Of a stretch of 64,000 bases of DNA, positions 8,025 through 16,014 are shown in pieces. Positions within the stretch are counted from its first letter, which is position 1, and each line of letters opens with the position of its first letter. A program made the position numbers and the translations under genes. Origin of the DNA: Pseudoflavonifractor sp. AF19-9AC (GTDB lineage: Bacteria; Bacillota; Clostridia; Oscillospirales; Oscillospiraceae); contig NZ_QUGI01000001.1 of assembly GCF_003478995.1 (NCBI RefSeq), forward strand, positions 356,207 to 420,206, given 5' to 3'. The notes under the pieces were generated by a model that worked only from the letters and a program-made list of their open reading frames with translations, did no database searches and was not told the origin of the DNA.

Positions 8025-9097
8025 TGTTCCGCCTCTCCCTTCTCCTCAGCCTTTCTTCTCTGGAACCGGGAAATCCAGCCCCAGATGGTGGGATTGTTGG
8101 TGACCAGCATGACCAGAATCAGCACGATGGCGTAGATGAGCATGCGGTATTCTTTCACGTCGAAGTTGCGCAGCAGCTCAGGCAGGACGGTAAGCACGGC
8201 GGCGGCAATGATAGAGCCGCGGATGCTGCCCAGACCGCCCAGAACTACAAACACCAGGACCAGAATGGAGGTGTTGAAGTCAAACTTGGAGGCCAGGGTG
8301 GAGGAGTAGTTCAGGCCGTACAGAGCACCTGCGGCACCGGCCAGAGCGGCGGAGGTGACGAAGGCCATGAGTTTATACTTGGTGGCGGAGATGCCGATGC
8401 TTTCCGCAGCGATGCGGTTGTCCCGCAGGGCCTGGATGGCCCGGCCGGCCCGGCTGTGCACCAGGTTCTGGACAATCACCAGAGTGATGAGGATCAGAAT
8501 GAACCCGGCGGTGAAGGAAGCCAGCTTGGTCACACCCACGGCACCCATGGGACCCTTGACAATGGCGGTGCCGTTCTCAGAGAGCAGCAGGCCGGCCTCA
8601 GAGGTGGACATGTGCAGGCCGTGCTCGTCCACGCCGATGTACAGCACCTGCATGACGTTCTTGATGATCTCGCCGAAGGCCAGGGTGACGATGGCCAGAT
8701 AGTCGCCCCGCAGACGAAGAACGGGGACGCCCACGATGACGCCGCCGATGGCCCCGAAGATGGCACCCACCACCAGGGCGATGGCCAGGCGCAGGGGAGA
8801 GAGGGGTACCAGGTTTTTCAGGGCGATGGAGACAATGATGCCGGAGAAGGCACCAAGACTCATAAAGCCGCCGTGGCCCAGGGACAGCTCACCCAGTACG
8901 CCAACGGTCAGGTTCAGGGAGATGGCCATGACAATGTAGCAGCACACCGGCACCAGCAGGGACTGCATGGAGTTGCTCATGGCGTCCATGCCGATGGCCA
9001 CCTGAAGGGCGATAAAGGCCACAATGACAATGGCGTAATTGAGGAAGGGGCTGAGGGCGCTGCGGCCCTTCATGGAGCCCAAAGATAACTTGCTCAT
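8021..9097 (-). CDS. livM: branched-chain amino acid ABC transporter permease LivM
   Basis: 358 aa integral membrane protein with about 9-10 hydrophobic helices. Family markers are LSLGHGGFMSLGAF and RGDYLAIVTLAFGEI, both conserved in LivM; GRAIQALRDNRIAAESIGI is the cytoplasmic loop that contacts the ATPases. Start at 9097 (ATGAGCAAG) behind GAGGTGGG. The gene begins 10 nt after the livH stop and overlaps livG. Confidence 0.96.
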   Translation of the reverse strand: MSKLSLGSMKGRSALSPFLNYAIVIVAFIALQVAIGMDAMSNSMQSLLVPVCCYIVMAISLNLTVGVLGELSLGHGGFMSLGAFSGIIVSIALKNLVPLSPLRLAIALVVGAIFGAIGGVIVGVPVLRLRGDYLAIVTLAFGEIIKNVMQVLYIGVDEHGLHMSTSEAGLLLSENGTAIVKGPMGAVGVTKLASFTAGFILILITLVIVQNLVHSRAGRAIQALRDNRIAAESIGISATKYKLMAFVTSAALAGAAGALYGLNYSSTLASKFDFNTSILVLVFVVLGGLGSIRGSIIAAAVLTVLPELLRNFDVKEYRMLIYAIVLILVMLVTNNPTIWGWISRFQRRKAEEKGEAEQ

Positions 9098-9107
9098 CGT
9101 TCCCACC

Positions 9108-9998
9108 TCACACTTTCTCAGGCACATACCGGCCCAGCAGACCGGCGGGCTTGGCCAGCAGCACCACGATCAGTACGGCAAAGACCACTGCGTCGGACAG
9201 GTCGGTGGAGATGTAAGCCTTGGTGAAGGTCTCAATGAGACCCAGCAGCACGCCGCCCAGGAAGGCACCGGGGATGGAGCCGATGCCGCCGAAGACGGCA
9301 GCGGTAAAGGCCTTGATGCCGGGCAGGGAGCCGGTGGTGGGCAGCAGGTAGGAGTAGGCCGAGCACATCAGCACGCCTGCCACCGCCGCCAGGGCAGAGC
9401 CGATGGCGAAGGTCATGGAGATGGTGAAGTTCACGTTGATGCCCATGAGCTGAGCGGCGGCCTTGTCCTCAGAGCAGGCCCGCATGGCCTTGCCCAGCTT
9501 GGTGCTCTTGGTGAACCAGGTGAGGGCCAGCATGATCACAATGCAGGCCAGCACCGTGGCGATGGCCACGTAGGAGATGTTTAGCTGGCCGCCGAAGAGG
9601 CTGAAGCTGTTCTGCCCCCCGAAGACAAACAGGTTGGGGAAGGACTTGGGGGAGGCGGTCCAGAGGATCTGGGCGCTGTTCTGCAGGAAATAGCTTACGC
9701 CGATGGCGGTAATCAGCACCGCCAGAGAGGGAGCCTGCCGCAGAGGCTTATAGGCCAGCCGCTCGATGACGATGCCCAGGATGGTACACACAACCATGGC
9801 CAGGGGCACCGCCAGGATGGCGGGGAGCTGGTAGCTGGTGACGGCAAAAAAGCAGACGTAGGCGCCTACCATGATGACGTCGCCATGGGCAAAGTTCAGC
9901 ATTTTCGCGATACCGTAAACCATAGTGTAGCCCAGGGCGATAATGGCGTAGATGCTGCCCAGGCTCAGGCCGGTAATCAGATGGCTGAGAAAGGTCAT
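9108..9998 (-). CDS. livH: branched-chain amino acid ABC transporter permease LivH
   Basis: 296 aa, about 8 transmembrane helices. The N-terminal GLSLGSIYAIIALGYTMVYG and the following LNFAHGDVIMVGAY are hallmark LivH sequences; AMRACSEDKAAAQLMGI is the coupling loop. The chosen ATG at 9998 has an AAGTGGG-type weak ribosome site. It is separated from livK by 168 nt containing a 24-bp hairpin, which likely lets the binding-protein gene be expressed above the membrane genes. Confidence 0.95.
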   Translation of the reverse strand: MTFLSHLITGLSLGSIYAIIALGYTMVYGIAKMLNFAHGDVIMVGAYVCFFAVTSYQLPAILAVPLAMVVCTILGIVIERLAYKPLRQAPSLAVLITAIGVSYFLQNSAQILWTASPKSFPNLFVFGGQNSFSLFGGQLNISYVAIATVLACIVIMLALTWFTKSTKLGKAMRACSEDKAAAQLMGINVNFTISMTFAIGSALAAVAGVLMCSAYSYLLPTTGSLPGIKAFTAAVFGGIGSIPGAFLGGVLLGLIETFTKAYISTDLSDAVVFAVLIVVLLAKPAGLLGRYVPEKV

Positions 9999-10058
9999 AT
10001 TATTCCCACTTCTTTCTCTCATTGGAATGGTCCGGTCTGCCGGGGGACCGGGAGGTCA

Positions 10059-10108
10059 GCTTCGGCGGAAAAGCCCGCAGCCTGGGCTGTGGGCTTTTCC
10101 GCCGAAGC
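10059..10108 (-). terminator. 24-bp stem-loop between livK and livH
   Basis: Arms 10059-10082 and 10085-10108 pair over 24 bp with a single G-T wobble and a 2-nt loop; the core is GGCGGAAAAGCCC. No T-run follows, so it is more likely a 3'-end stabiliser or partial terminator that sets the livK to livH ratio, as in other binding-protein operons. Confidence 0.7.
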
Positions 10109-10166
10109 CGGGGGGCCGCCGGACGATGCCGGCAGCCCCTTCGGCGGGCAAGGCGAACTGGAGTGC

Positions 10167-11378
10167 TTACTGGGTCACATAAGCGCCGTTCTCAATGACC
10201 ACCACCATGGGGTCCTTGGAGACTTCGCCGTTGGCCTGCCAGGTCATGCCGGAGCCGGTGAGGCCGTCCACCTTAAAGTCGGAGGAGGTGAACACACCGA
10301 TGAGGGCGTCACACAGGGCCTCATGGCGCTCAGCGGGCTCCATGGCAGCAATCTCGGAGAGGTTGTCGATCTTCTGCAGGGCGTCGTAGATGGCGTAGAC
10401 ACAGTCATAGCCGTCAGCGGCGAACTGGTTGGGGATGTCCTTGTAGGCGGACTGATACTTCTCCACGAAGGCGGCGGTGCGCTCGTCCTCGGAAGCGGCG
10501 TTGAAGGGGGTCATGAGCATCAGGCCCTCGGCCAGAGAGGCGTCAAAGCCCTCGATGCTGGTGAGGATGCCGTCCATGCCGTCGCCGCCGAAGAAGATGG
10601 GATCATAACCCATCTGGTTGGCCTGAGTCAGCACCAGGGAGGCGGGGCCGTAGTAGATGGGCATGAACACCAGCTCGGCGCCGCCGTTCTTGCAGGCGGT
10701 GAGCTGAACGTTAAAGTCGGTGTTGGTGTCGGCGGGGAAGGTCTGCTCCGCCACAACCTCCAGGCCCAGCTCCTTGGCCGCAGCGATGAAGCCCTGGGCA
10801 ATGCCGGTGGAGTAGGAGTCACCGTTGTTGTAGATAACGGCAACCTTGGTGGCCAGGTTGTTGTCCTTCACATAGTTGGCGGCGGTAATACCCTGGTTGG
10901 GGTCAGTGAAGCACATCTGGAAGACGTTGTCCTTACCGTCGGTGACGTCGGTGGAGGAAGCAGAGGGAGTGATCTGGAAGTAGCGATCGGCGAAGGTCTC
11001 GGCGGCCACAGCCACGCAGGGACCGGTGGTGGTGCAACCGTAGATGACGTCCACGTCCCAGTCCTTCAGGATGCTGTAGGCGGAAACGGCGGTCTCGTTG
11101 ACGCCGGTGTCGTCCTCAAAGCGGTACTCCAGCTTGATGTTGCCGCCCAGGGCGTTGATCTCATCCACGGCGATCTGGGCGCCATACTCGGTGGCCAGGC
11201 CGTAGGTAGCATTGCCGCCGGTCAGGGGGCCGATGCCGCCGATGCGGATGGTGATGCTGCCGTCGGAGGAGGCCTGGCTGCCGCTTCCGCTGGTGTTGTC
11301 GCCGCCGCTGCTGCCGCAGGCGGCCAGGCTCAGGGTCATGGCCAGAGCCAGCGCAAGAGAGAGTAACTTCTTTTTCAT
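10167..11378 (-). CDS. livK: branched-chain amino acid ABC transporter substrate-binding lipoprotein
   Basis: 403 aa. Lipoprotein signal peptide with lipobox LAAC (Cys at about residue 21) and a Ser/Gly-rich linker, then a type I periplasmic-binding fold beginning IRIGGIGPLTGGNATYG and containing NEINALGG-like DEINALGGNIKLEYRFEDD. It captures extracellular branched-chain amino acids or related ligands and feeds LivHMGF. Ligand specificity cannot be read from sequence. ATG at 11378 behind AAAGGAG; first gene of the liv operon. A terminator-like hairpin lies only about 25 nt upstream, suggesting attenuation. Confidence 0.95.
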   Translation of the reverse strand: MKKKLLSLALALAMTLSLAACGSSGGDNTSGSGSQASSDGSITIRIGGIGPLTGGNATYGLATEYGAQIAVDEINALGGNIKLEYRFEDDTGVNETAVSAYSILKDWDVDVIYGCTTTGPCVAVAAETFADRYFQITPSASSTDVTDGKDNVFQMCFTDPNQGITAANYVKDNNLATKVAVIYNNGDSYSTGIAQGFIAAAKELGLEVVAEQTFPADTNTDFNVQLTACKNGGAELVFMPIYYGPASLVLTQANQMGYDPIFFGGDGMDGILTSIEGFDASLAEGLMLMTPFNAASEDERTAAFVEKYQSAYKDIPNQFAADGYDCVYAIYDALQKIDNLSEIAAMEPAERHEALCDALIGVFTSSDFKVDGLTGSGMTWQANGEVSKDPMVVVIENGAYVTQ

Positions 11379-11400
11379 TCTGATTGCTCCTTTACAAATA

Positions 11401-11450
11401 CTTATACAAAAAAGCGGCTTCGGTTCCAAAAGAACGAAGCCGCTTTTGTA
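11401..11450 (-). terminator. intrinsic terminator / possible attenuator directly upstream of livK
   Basis: Stem AAAAGCGGCTTCG / CGAAGCCGCTTTT, extended inward by GTTC/GAAC with one bulge, followed on the minus strand by a TTTTTT run. It ends about 25 nt before the livK ATG, after the stop of the small membrane ORF. Confidence 0.85.
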
Positions 11451-11485
11451 TCGAAAACGGGGAAATTACGGTTGTTCCTTTGGCA

Positions 11486-11746
11486 TTATGAAACTATGGG
11501 TACAAGAATCATCAGGGAGGTTAAAATGACGGCTAGCAGGGCCAGGCACAGTACCGTGTGCAGCAAGGCAAATGCCAGAATGACAAAAATGGACACCATC
11601 AGAATGGTGTCCATAATAATAGCGAATACATTGTGATTGCAAGAAGAAGCAAAATGCGCGCAGAAATCCTTGCCCTTCTCCCGCTGGACGGCGAAGGGCG
11701 CTTGCGGCATATTGTTCTGAGTCTGAAAACAGGCCATGCTGCTCAT
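11486..11746 (-). CDS. small hydrophobic membrane protein, 86 aa
   Basis: Starts at ATG 11746 behind a strong AGGAGGAGG site. The N-terminal half is polar with three cysteines. Residues about 45-86 are one long hydrophobic stretch (IIMDTILMVSIFVILAF, then LLHTVLCLALLAVILTSL), enough for one or two membrane helices, ending at VPIVS. A sigma-A promoter (11793-11821) lies about 45 nt upstream and the terminator at 11401-11450 is downstream, with livK next. No family is recognised. It could be an independent small protein or a leader ORF whose translation affects read-through into livK. Confidence 0.6.
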   Translation of the reverse strand: MSSMACFQTQNNMPQAPFAVQREKGKDFCAHFASSCNHNVFAIIMDTILMVSIFVILAFALLHTVLCLALLAVILTSLMILVPIVS

Positions 11747-11792
11747 TTCAAACCCCTCCTCCTTGCAAGCGTACCAGAAGATACATGCAACC

Positions 11793-11821
11793 ATTCTAAG
11801 AGAATGTGTAGGAAAAGTCAA
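11793..11821 (-). promoter_or_regulatory. sigma-A promoter ahead of the 86-aa ORF (and possibly livK)
   Basis: Minus strand TTGACT (11816-11821), a 17-nt spacer and TAGAAT (11793-11798). Confidence 0.75.
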
Positions 11822-12210
11822 GGCCTGTTCCGCACGAGAATCACAGAAGAAATGGGATTATTTTTCGAATTATTTGGGGATATTCACGAAAAATCGAAGC
11901 TGTTGCCAGGGGGTCCGGTCCTGGAATGCCGGTAAAGGAGGAAAAGGCGGGTAAAACCCGGGAACATGCGGGGATCAGGAGAGCGCCTGCGGCCACATTT
12001 TGCAAAATTCTGGTTTGGGACGTGCATAGAGGGACGGAGAGCCCCCGACGGTCACCGAGGAGCAGCCGGGTGCATACACTGAAATGGGATTGGGAGGCGG
12101 CCGGCCCCTCCCAGCCCAGCCCCGGCGCTTGCGGGGCAGAAAACCGGCCGGGAAAGGAGAGAAAACCACTGTTGCAGAAACACCCGCGGGATTCCAGGAC
12201 CAAAAAGCCG
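11822..12210. other. intergenic region between livK leader and surface cluster
   Basis: Divergent intergenic region. A reading frame in phase with the next gene is open from 11926, but it lacks a ribosome site and codes for low-complexity Arg/Pro-rich sequence, so I do not extend the gene. A GGGAGG/CCTCCC hairpin lies near 12090-12113. No clear + strand promoter was found. Confidence 0.4.
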
Positions 12211-12756
12211 ATGGCGAGTATTTATCTGGTGGATCGGTGCCTGCTGCTGTTCATGCTTGTGCTGCTGGTCCAGTCGGCCTGCAGCCTCTTCCTGCAGAGT
12301 GAGGGGGCAGGTGAAAGCGGCAGCATCGATATTATCGTGCGCACCTCCCTGGCTGCCATTTTTGGCTATTTCCTCAGCGGGAACTTTAACCGCCGCACGG
12401 CAGCCCCCGGGACCGGTCAGACCAGCCTGCCCCAGCAGGAGGTGGCATCCTGGACGGGAGAGGGGCCGGTGGCGCAGATTGGGTTTCAGGCCTCGGATGG
12501 CGGGGAGGAAACGCTCCAAAGAGCGGAGACTCCGTCCGTTTCCCCTCCCAGCGAAGGGGACACCGGGGACAGTCTGCAGATTCTAACTGCAGCGGGTATC
12601 GGTCTGTTCAGCCTTATTGTTCTGCTGCTGCTGCGCTGGAAGGGAATGCCGGAGGACCCAGCTGCTACCGCCACCGCGGCGCAGTTCCGGGATTTTGTGT
12701 CCGGCTGTGTGGGATTTTTAATTGGCAGCCCCACACGGAAGGACGATTCCGTTTAA
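12211..12756 (+). CDS. small membrane protein, 181 aa, unknown function
   Basis: Begins MASIYLVDRC with an N-terminal membrane helix (LLLFMLVLLVQSACSLFL), a second helix at about 45-62 (TSLAAIFGYFLSG), a polar loop rich in Ser/Pro/Gln, and a third helix near 130-147 (AGIGLFSLIVLLLLRW). The ATG at 12211 has only a weak CCAGGA upstream; a TTG at 12172 behind AAAGGAG is an alternative. It lies 26 nt before the repeat-containing protein gene, so they are likely co-expressed. I recognise no family. A role as membrane partner of the following surface protein is a guess. Confidence 0.65.
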   Translation: MASIYLVDRCLLLFMLVLLVQSACSLFLQSEGAGESGSIDIIVRTSLAAIFGYFLSGNFNRRTAAPGTGQTSLPQQEVASWTGEGPVAQIGFQASDGGEETLQRAETPSVSPPSEGDTGDSLQILTAAGIGLFSLIVLLLLRWKGMPEDPAATATAAQFRDFVSGCVGFLIGSPTRKDDSV

Positions 12757-12782
12757 CCATGATCGTTTAGGAGGAGATTGTT

Positions 12783-13643
12783 ATGGCCGATATGAAGCAG
12801 GATCTGCTCAGCCTGAATTATAGTACCGGGTTTGAGCTGCAGGGGATGCAGGAGGCGGACATTAACCTGAGTCTGGCGCCTGCCCTGCCGCCCGCTGCCA
12901 CAGTGTTTGGCACCGTCACAGACGGCACCAAACCGCTGCCCAATGCCACCGTCAAGCTCTTTGACAGCATGGGTGTACCCTTCCGACACACGCTGACCGA
13001 TGGGGAGGGCACCTATTCCTTCAGTGATGTGCCCGCGGGCACCTACAGCCTGGGTGCCGTATTGCCCGGCTACTCCATGAGTGCCGCAGTGAGCGTCACC
13101 CTGACGGAGGGCAGCAGTGTTCAGGCCGGACTGGTATGCACCGCGGATACCACACTGGCTCTGGGGGCCATTGCCGGTGTGCTCACCACCGTGACGGCAG
13201 AGGGTACTGTGCCTCTGTCGGGGGCAAAAATTACCCTTCGGGATTCCGCAGGTGAGGTGGTAGCCACCACCTACACCGCCGGTGACGGTGAGTTCCTGTT
13301 CTACGATGTGGCCGACGGTGCCTACTCCCTGCTGGCCACGGCGGATGGTTATCTCACAGGCGGACCCACGGCCGTTACCATTGCAAACGGGGCCATTGCC
13401 AACGTCACCATGTCCATGGAAGTGGATGCCCGGACCTACAACGGAACGGTCAGCGGTGTGATCCGCAATGCCGGCGGGGCCGCTGTGGCCGGATGCTTTG
13501 TGGGCCTGTATCGGATTACCAAAGCAGGGGAAACCAAGGTAGAGACCCTGGTGGCCACTACGAAGACCAATGGAGAGGGAAAGTATCTGTTCGGCGGAGT
13601 CACCGGCGGCCAGTATATGGTAAAGGCGAAACTGGAGCGGTAA
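12783..13643 (+). CDS. protein of three carboxypeptidase-regulatory-like beta-sandwich repeats
   Basis: 286 aa. Three consecutive CarboxypepD_reg/Cna-B-like modules: about 41-115 (GTVTDGTKPLPNATVKLFD, then GEGTYSFSDVPAGTYSLG), 128-210 (GAKITLRDSAG, DGEFLFYDVADGAYSL) and 220-286 (GTVSGVIRNAGGAAVAGC, GEGKYLFGGVTGGQYMV). Each has the pattern G-x-V-t-x(4)-p-l-x-n-a-x-V followed by a G-x-Y/F-x-F-x-x-V/L-x-x-G-x-Y turn. There is no signal peptide or sortase motif, unusual for such extracellular modules. A strong AGGAGGAG site precedes the ATG. Possibly structural or adhesive; export route unclear. Confidence 0.85.
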   Translation: MADMKQDLLSLNYSTGFELQGMQEADINLSLAPALPPAATVFGTVTDGTKPLPNATVKLFDSMGVPFRHTLTDGEGTYSFSDVPAGTYSLGAVLPGYSMSAAVSVTLTEGSSVQAGLVCTADTTLALGAIAGVLTTVTAEGTVPLSGAKITLRDSAGEVVATTYTAGDGEFLFYDVADGAYSLLATADGYLTGGPTAVTIANGAIANVTMSMEVDARTYNGTVSGVIRNAGGAAVAGCFVGLYRITKAGETKVETLVATTKTNGEGKYLFGGVTGGQYMVKAKLER

Positions 13644-13651
13644 GTGCCAGC

Positions 13652-14017
13652 TTGACCCAGTCTGCCCCCTTTTGCCTCTGCACGGGGGAGGAGGCGGACT
13701 GCAGACTGCGGGGTGTTCCCGACCAGTTTTTCTGTGTCCTGCGCGTGGAGGTAACGGGTATTCAAGATACAGATTGCCTGTTTCTGCAGCCACAATGCGG
13801 ATATAGCTGTTGGGGACGAATCCCCCGCAGTACCGGGAAGGCGGTATTTGCCTTTCTGAACGCCGGAGAGTACCGGCTGACGCTGTGCCGATGCGGACGA
13901 AGTCTGTGCCGCCTGTTGGTGCGGCTTGTACCGGGAAGCCGTGTGGATGTGTGGTTGGATCCAGAGCACCGCAGCTATGCGTGGCGGCAGGCGCGCAGCC
14001 TGTGCCATGTCGGCTGA
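13652..14017 (+). CDS. possible Cys-rich 121-aa protein downstream of the repeat protein
   Basis: An open frame continues past the previous stop in another phase. The first plausible start is TTG at 13652, 14 nt after GGAG, which is a weak arrangement. The translation has eight cysteines before residue 60 and a beta-like C-terminal half (AVFAFLNAGEYRLTL, then LVPGSRVDVWLDPEHRSY) that reads like natural protein. It ends about 45 nt before a terminator. It could also be a frameshifted fourth module. Function unknown and start uncertain. Confidence 0.4.
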   Translation: MTQSAPFCLCTGEEADCRLRGVPDQFFCVLRVEVTGIQDTDCLFLQPQCGYSCWGRIPRSTGKAVFAFLNAGEYRLTLCRCGRSLCRLLVRLVPGSRVDVWLDPEHRSYAWRQARSLCHVG

Positions 14018-14062
14018 ACGGGCTGCCGTCCGCATTTCGGTGGAATCGGATAAAAACGGAGA

Positions 14063-14108
14063 GGGCGGCGGAGTTCCAGGAAATCGTTCCGGAGCTCCGC
14101 CGCCCTTT
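14063..14108. terminator. terminator between convergent genes
   Basis: GGGCGGCGGAG (14063-14073) pairs with CTCCGCCGCCC (14095-14105), with an inner TTCC/GGAA. TTT follows on + and CTCCGTTTTTA on minus, so it can close both the surface cluster and the rhomboid gene. Confidence 0.8.
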
Positions 14109-14129
14109 GCAGCAGAAAAAACGTGTTAT

Positions 14130-14693
14130 TCAGTGGGAGCGGCTCATGGCAAAGCCCAGTGCGCCGCCGCACAGCCCGCCCACCACGTGAGTCAGCTGGG
14201 ACACATCGTCCTGGGCGGTCACTGCGGTGACCACCTCGCCGCCCAGGTAGAGCACTGCCACCAGAATCAGGGTAAGGGGGATGGCACCATTGCGCATTCC
14301 CGCCAGGGAGGAGAGCACGATCATCATGAATACGATGCCGCTGGCCCCCAGCAGGGCAACGCCGGGAAAGAAGAGAAACTGCACTAGTCCGGAGACCAGG
14401 GCGGTAATCAGGATGCAGGACAAAAGCCGTTTGGAGCCGTACTTCTCCTCCAAAGGAGGCCCAACTACCAGCAGAAGCATCATGTTGCCCATATAATGGG
14501 CGTAACCGGAGTGCCCCAGCACATGTCCCACCATACGCACATAGGTCAGCGGGTCAGAGAGAGGGGCTCGGTAGACGCAGAAGAGGTGCATGGTGGTCCA
14601 GCCGTTGGTGAGGACATCCAGCCCCAACACCCCCAGGGAGATCAGCGCGAAGGTGAGCACCACGGGGGAGTTGTACTGAATCCGAAGACGCAT
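14130..14693 (-). CDS. rhomboid family intramembrane serine protease
   Basis: 187 aa, the minimal six-helix rhomboid core. Helix 2 loop HVLGHSGYAHYMGNMMLL carries the conserved His/Asn positions; the nucleophile is Ser in GASGIVFMM and the partner His lies in LTHVVGGLCGG near the C-terminus. It cleaves transmembrane segments of other membrane proteins; substrates are unknown. Its ATG shares one base with the serA stop (TGATG), so it is translationally coupled to serA, though no pathway link is obvious. Confidence 0.93.
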   Translation of the reverse strand: MRLRIQYNSPVVLTFALISLGVLGLDVLTNGWTTMHLFCVYRAPLSDPLTYVRMVGHVLGHSGYAHYMGNMMLLLVVGPPLEEKYGSKRLLSCILITALVSGLVQFLFFPGVALLGASGIVFMMIVLSSLAGMRNGAIPLTLILVAVLYLGGEVVTAVTAQDDVSQLTHVVGGLCGGALGFAMSRSH

Positions 14694-15865
14694 CAGTGGT
14701 TGAGCACCCGTACCCGGATGACGCCGTCAATGGCCCGCAGCTCGCCGGCCACCTGATCGGTGATGCGGGTGTTCACGTCCACGATGGTGTAGGCGTAGTC
14801 CTTCTTGGACTTGTTGGTCATGTTCTCCACGTTGATGCCGTCGTCAGACAGGGTGGTCATGATTTTGGTCAGCATGGCGGGGACGTTGCGGTGGATGAGG
14901 CACAGGCGGGAGATGCCGCTCCAGTCCTGGGCTACGTTGGGCATGTTGACGGAATTGATAATGTTGCCGTTGACCAGGTAGTCCTGCAGCTGGCGGACGG
15001 CCATGACGGCGCAGTTCTCCTCGCTCTCGGGGGTGGAGGCGCCCAGGTGGGGCAGGGCGATGACGTGGGGGATGCAGGCGATCTTCTCATTGGGGAAGTC
15101 GGTGACGTAGCGGGCCACACGGCCGGACTCCAGAGCGGCGATCATATCGTCATCGTTGACCAGCTCGCCCCGGGCCAGATTCAGCACCCGCACCTGGCCC
15201 TTCATCTTGGAGATGGCCTCAGCGTTGATGAAGTCCTTGGTGGAGCTGTTGTAGGGAACGTGGATGGTGACGTAGTCGGCCACCTTGTAGAGCTCGTTGA
15301 CGTCGTGGACCACGTGGACGTGGCGGTCCAGACGGAGAGCGGCGTCCACGGACAGGAAGGGGTCAAAGCCGTAGACATCCATGCCCAGCTCCAGGGCGGC
15401 GTTGCACACCAGAGCGCCGATAGCACCCAGGCCGATGACGCCCACCGTCTTGCGGTAGAGCTCGGGGCCGGCGAAGGCGGACTTGCCCTTCTCCACGGCG
15501 GGGGCCAGGTCTACGTTGGGGGTGTGGGCCTGCTCCTGCACCCACTCAGCGCCGCCCAGAATGTCACGGGAGGCGATGAGCATGGCGGCCAGGACCAGCT
15601 CCTTCACGGCGTTGGCGTTGGCACCGGGGGTGTTGAAGACCACGATGCCGCTTTCCGAGCAGCGGTCAATGGGGATGTTGTTGGTGCCGGCGCCGGCCCG
15701 GGCGATGGCCCGCAGGGCGTCAGGGAAGACATAGTCATGCATGGGGGCGGAGCGCACCAGGATACCGTCCTCATTTTCTACCTCGTCGCTGACCTGAAAG
15801 CGGCTCTTGTCCAGATGGGCCAGGCCGGCGGCGGAAATTTTATTCATGGTTTTGATGCGGTACAT
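14693..15865 (-). CDS. serA: D-3-phosphoglycerate dehydrogenase
   Basis: 390 aa, the short SerA form with a single C-terminal ACT domain (about 315-390). It oxidises 3-phosphoglycerate to phosphohydroxypyruvate with NAD+, opening serine synthesis. The N-terminal substrate domain has GAGTNNIP; the nucleotide-binding motif is GLGAIGALVCN with the acidic GFDPF downstream, and HLGASTPE carries the catalytic His. The ATG at 15865 lies behind AAGAGGG; an upstream ATG at 15895 lacks a good site. It follows serC on the same strand, separated by about 265 nt holding a structured element and a second serC tail. Confidence 0.97.
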   Translation of the reverse strand: MYRIKTMNKISAAGLAHLDKSRFQVSDEVENEDGILVRSAPMHDYVFPDALRAIARAGAGTNNIPIDRCSESGIVVFNTPGANANAVKELVLAAMLIASRDILGGAEWVQEQAHTPNVDLAPAVEKGKSAFAGPELYRKTVGVIGLGAIGALVCNAALELGMDVYGFDPFLSVDAALRLDRHVHVVHDVNELYKVADYVTIHVPYNSSTKDFINAEAISKMKGQVRVLNLARGELVNDDDMIAALESGRVARYVTDFPNEKIACIPHVIALPHLGASTPESEENCAVMAVRQLQDYLVNGNIINSVNMPNVAQDWSGISRLCLIHRNVPAMLTKIMTTLSDDGINVENMTNKSKKDYAYTIVDVNTRITDQVAGELRAIDGVIRVRVLNH

Positions 15866-15945
15866 AATAATTCCCTCTTTAAACTCAAAACTCATCTGCA
15901 GGATCTGCAGGTTATGGAAGCCCGGCGACGGAGCGCGGGGGCAAA

Positions 15946-16014
15946 TCAGTTGTTTTTGTCAAAGGCGCGGATGAAGTCACACAGCTTCTCCACACCCTCC
16001 ACGGGCATCGCATT
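15946..16014 (-). pseudogene. orphan second copy of the serC 3' end
   Basis: On the minus strand these 69 nt encode NAMPVEGVEKLC-DFIRAFDKNN and a stop, matching the last 22 codons of the intact serC just upstream (16131-16199). I count 13 differences, eight of them silent codon changes plus K to R and A to N. No frame connects it to a start. The silent bias suggests it was the tail of a functional, diverged serC, not a decayed tandem copy. Confidence 0.88.

Noticed and set aside
11926-12210. N-terminal extension of the 181-aa membrane protein
   Set aside because: The in-frame stretch is open but encodes Arg/Pro-rich low-complexity sequence without a ribosome site, and would place 95 charged residues before the first membrane helix.
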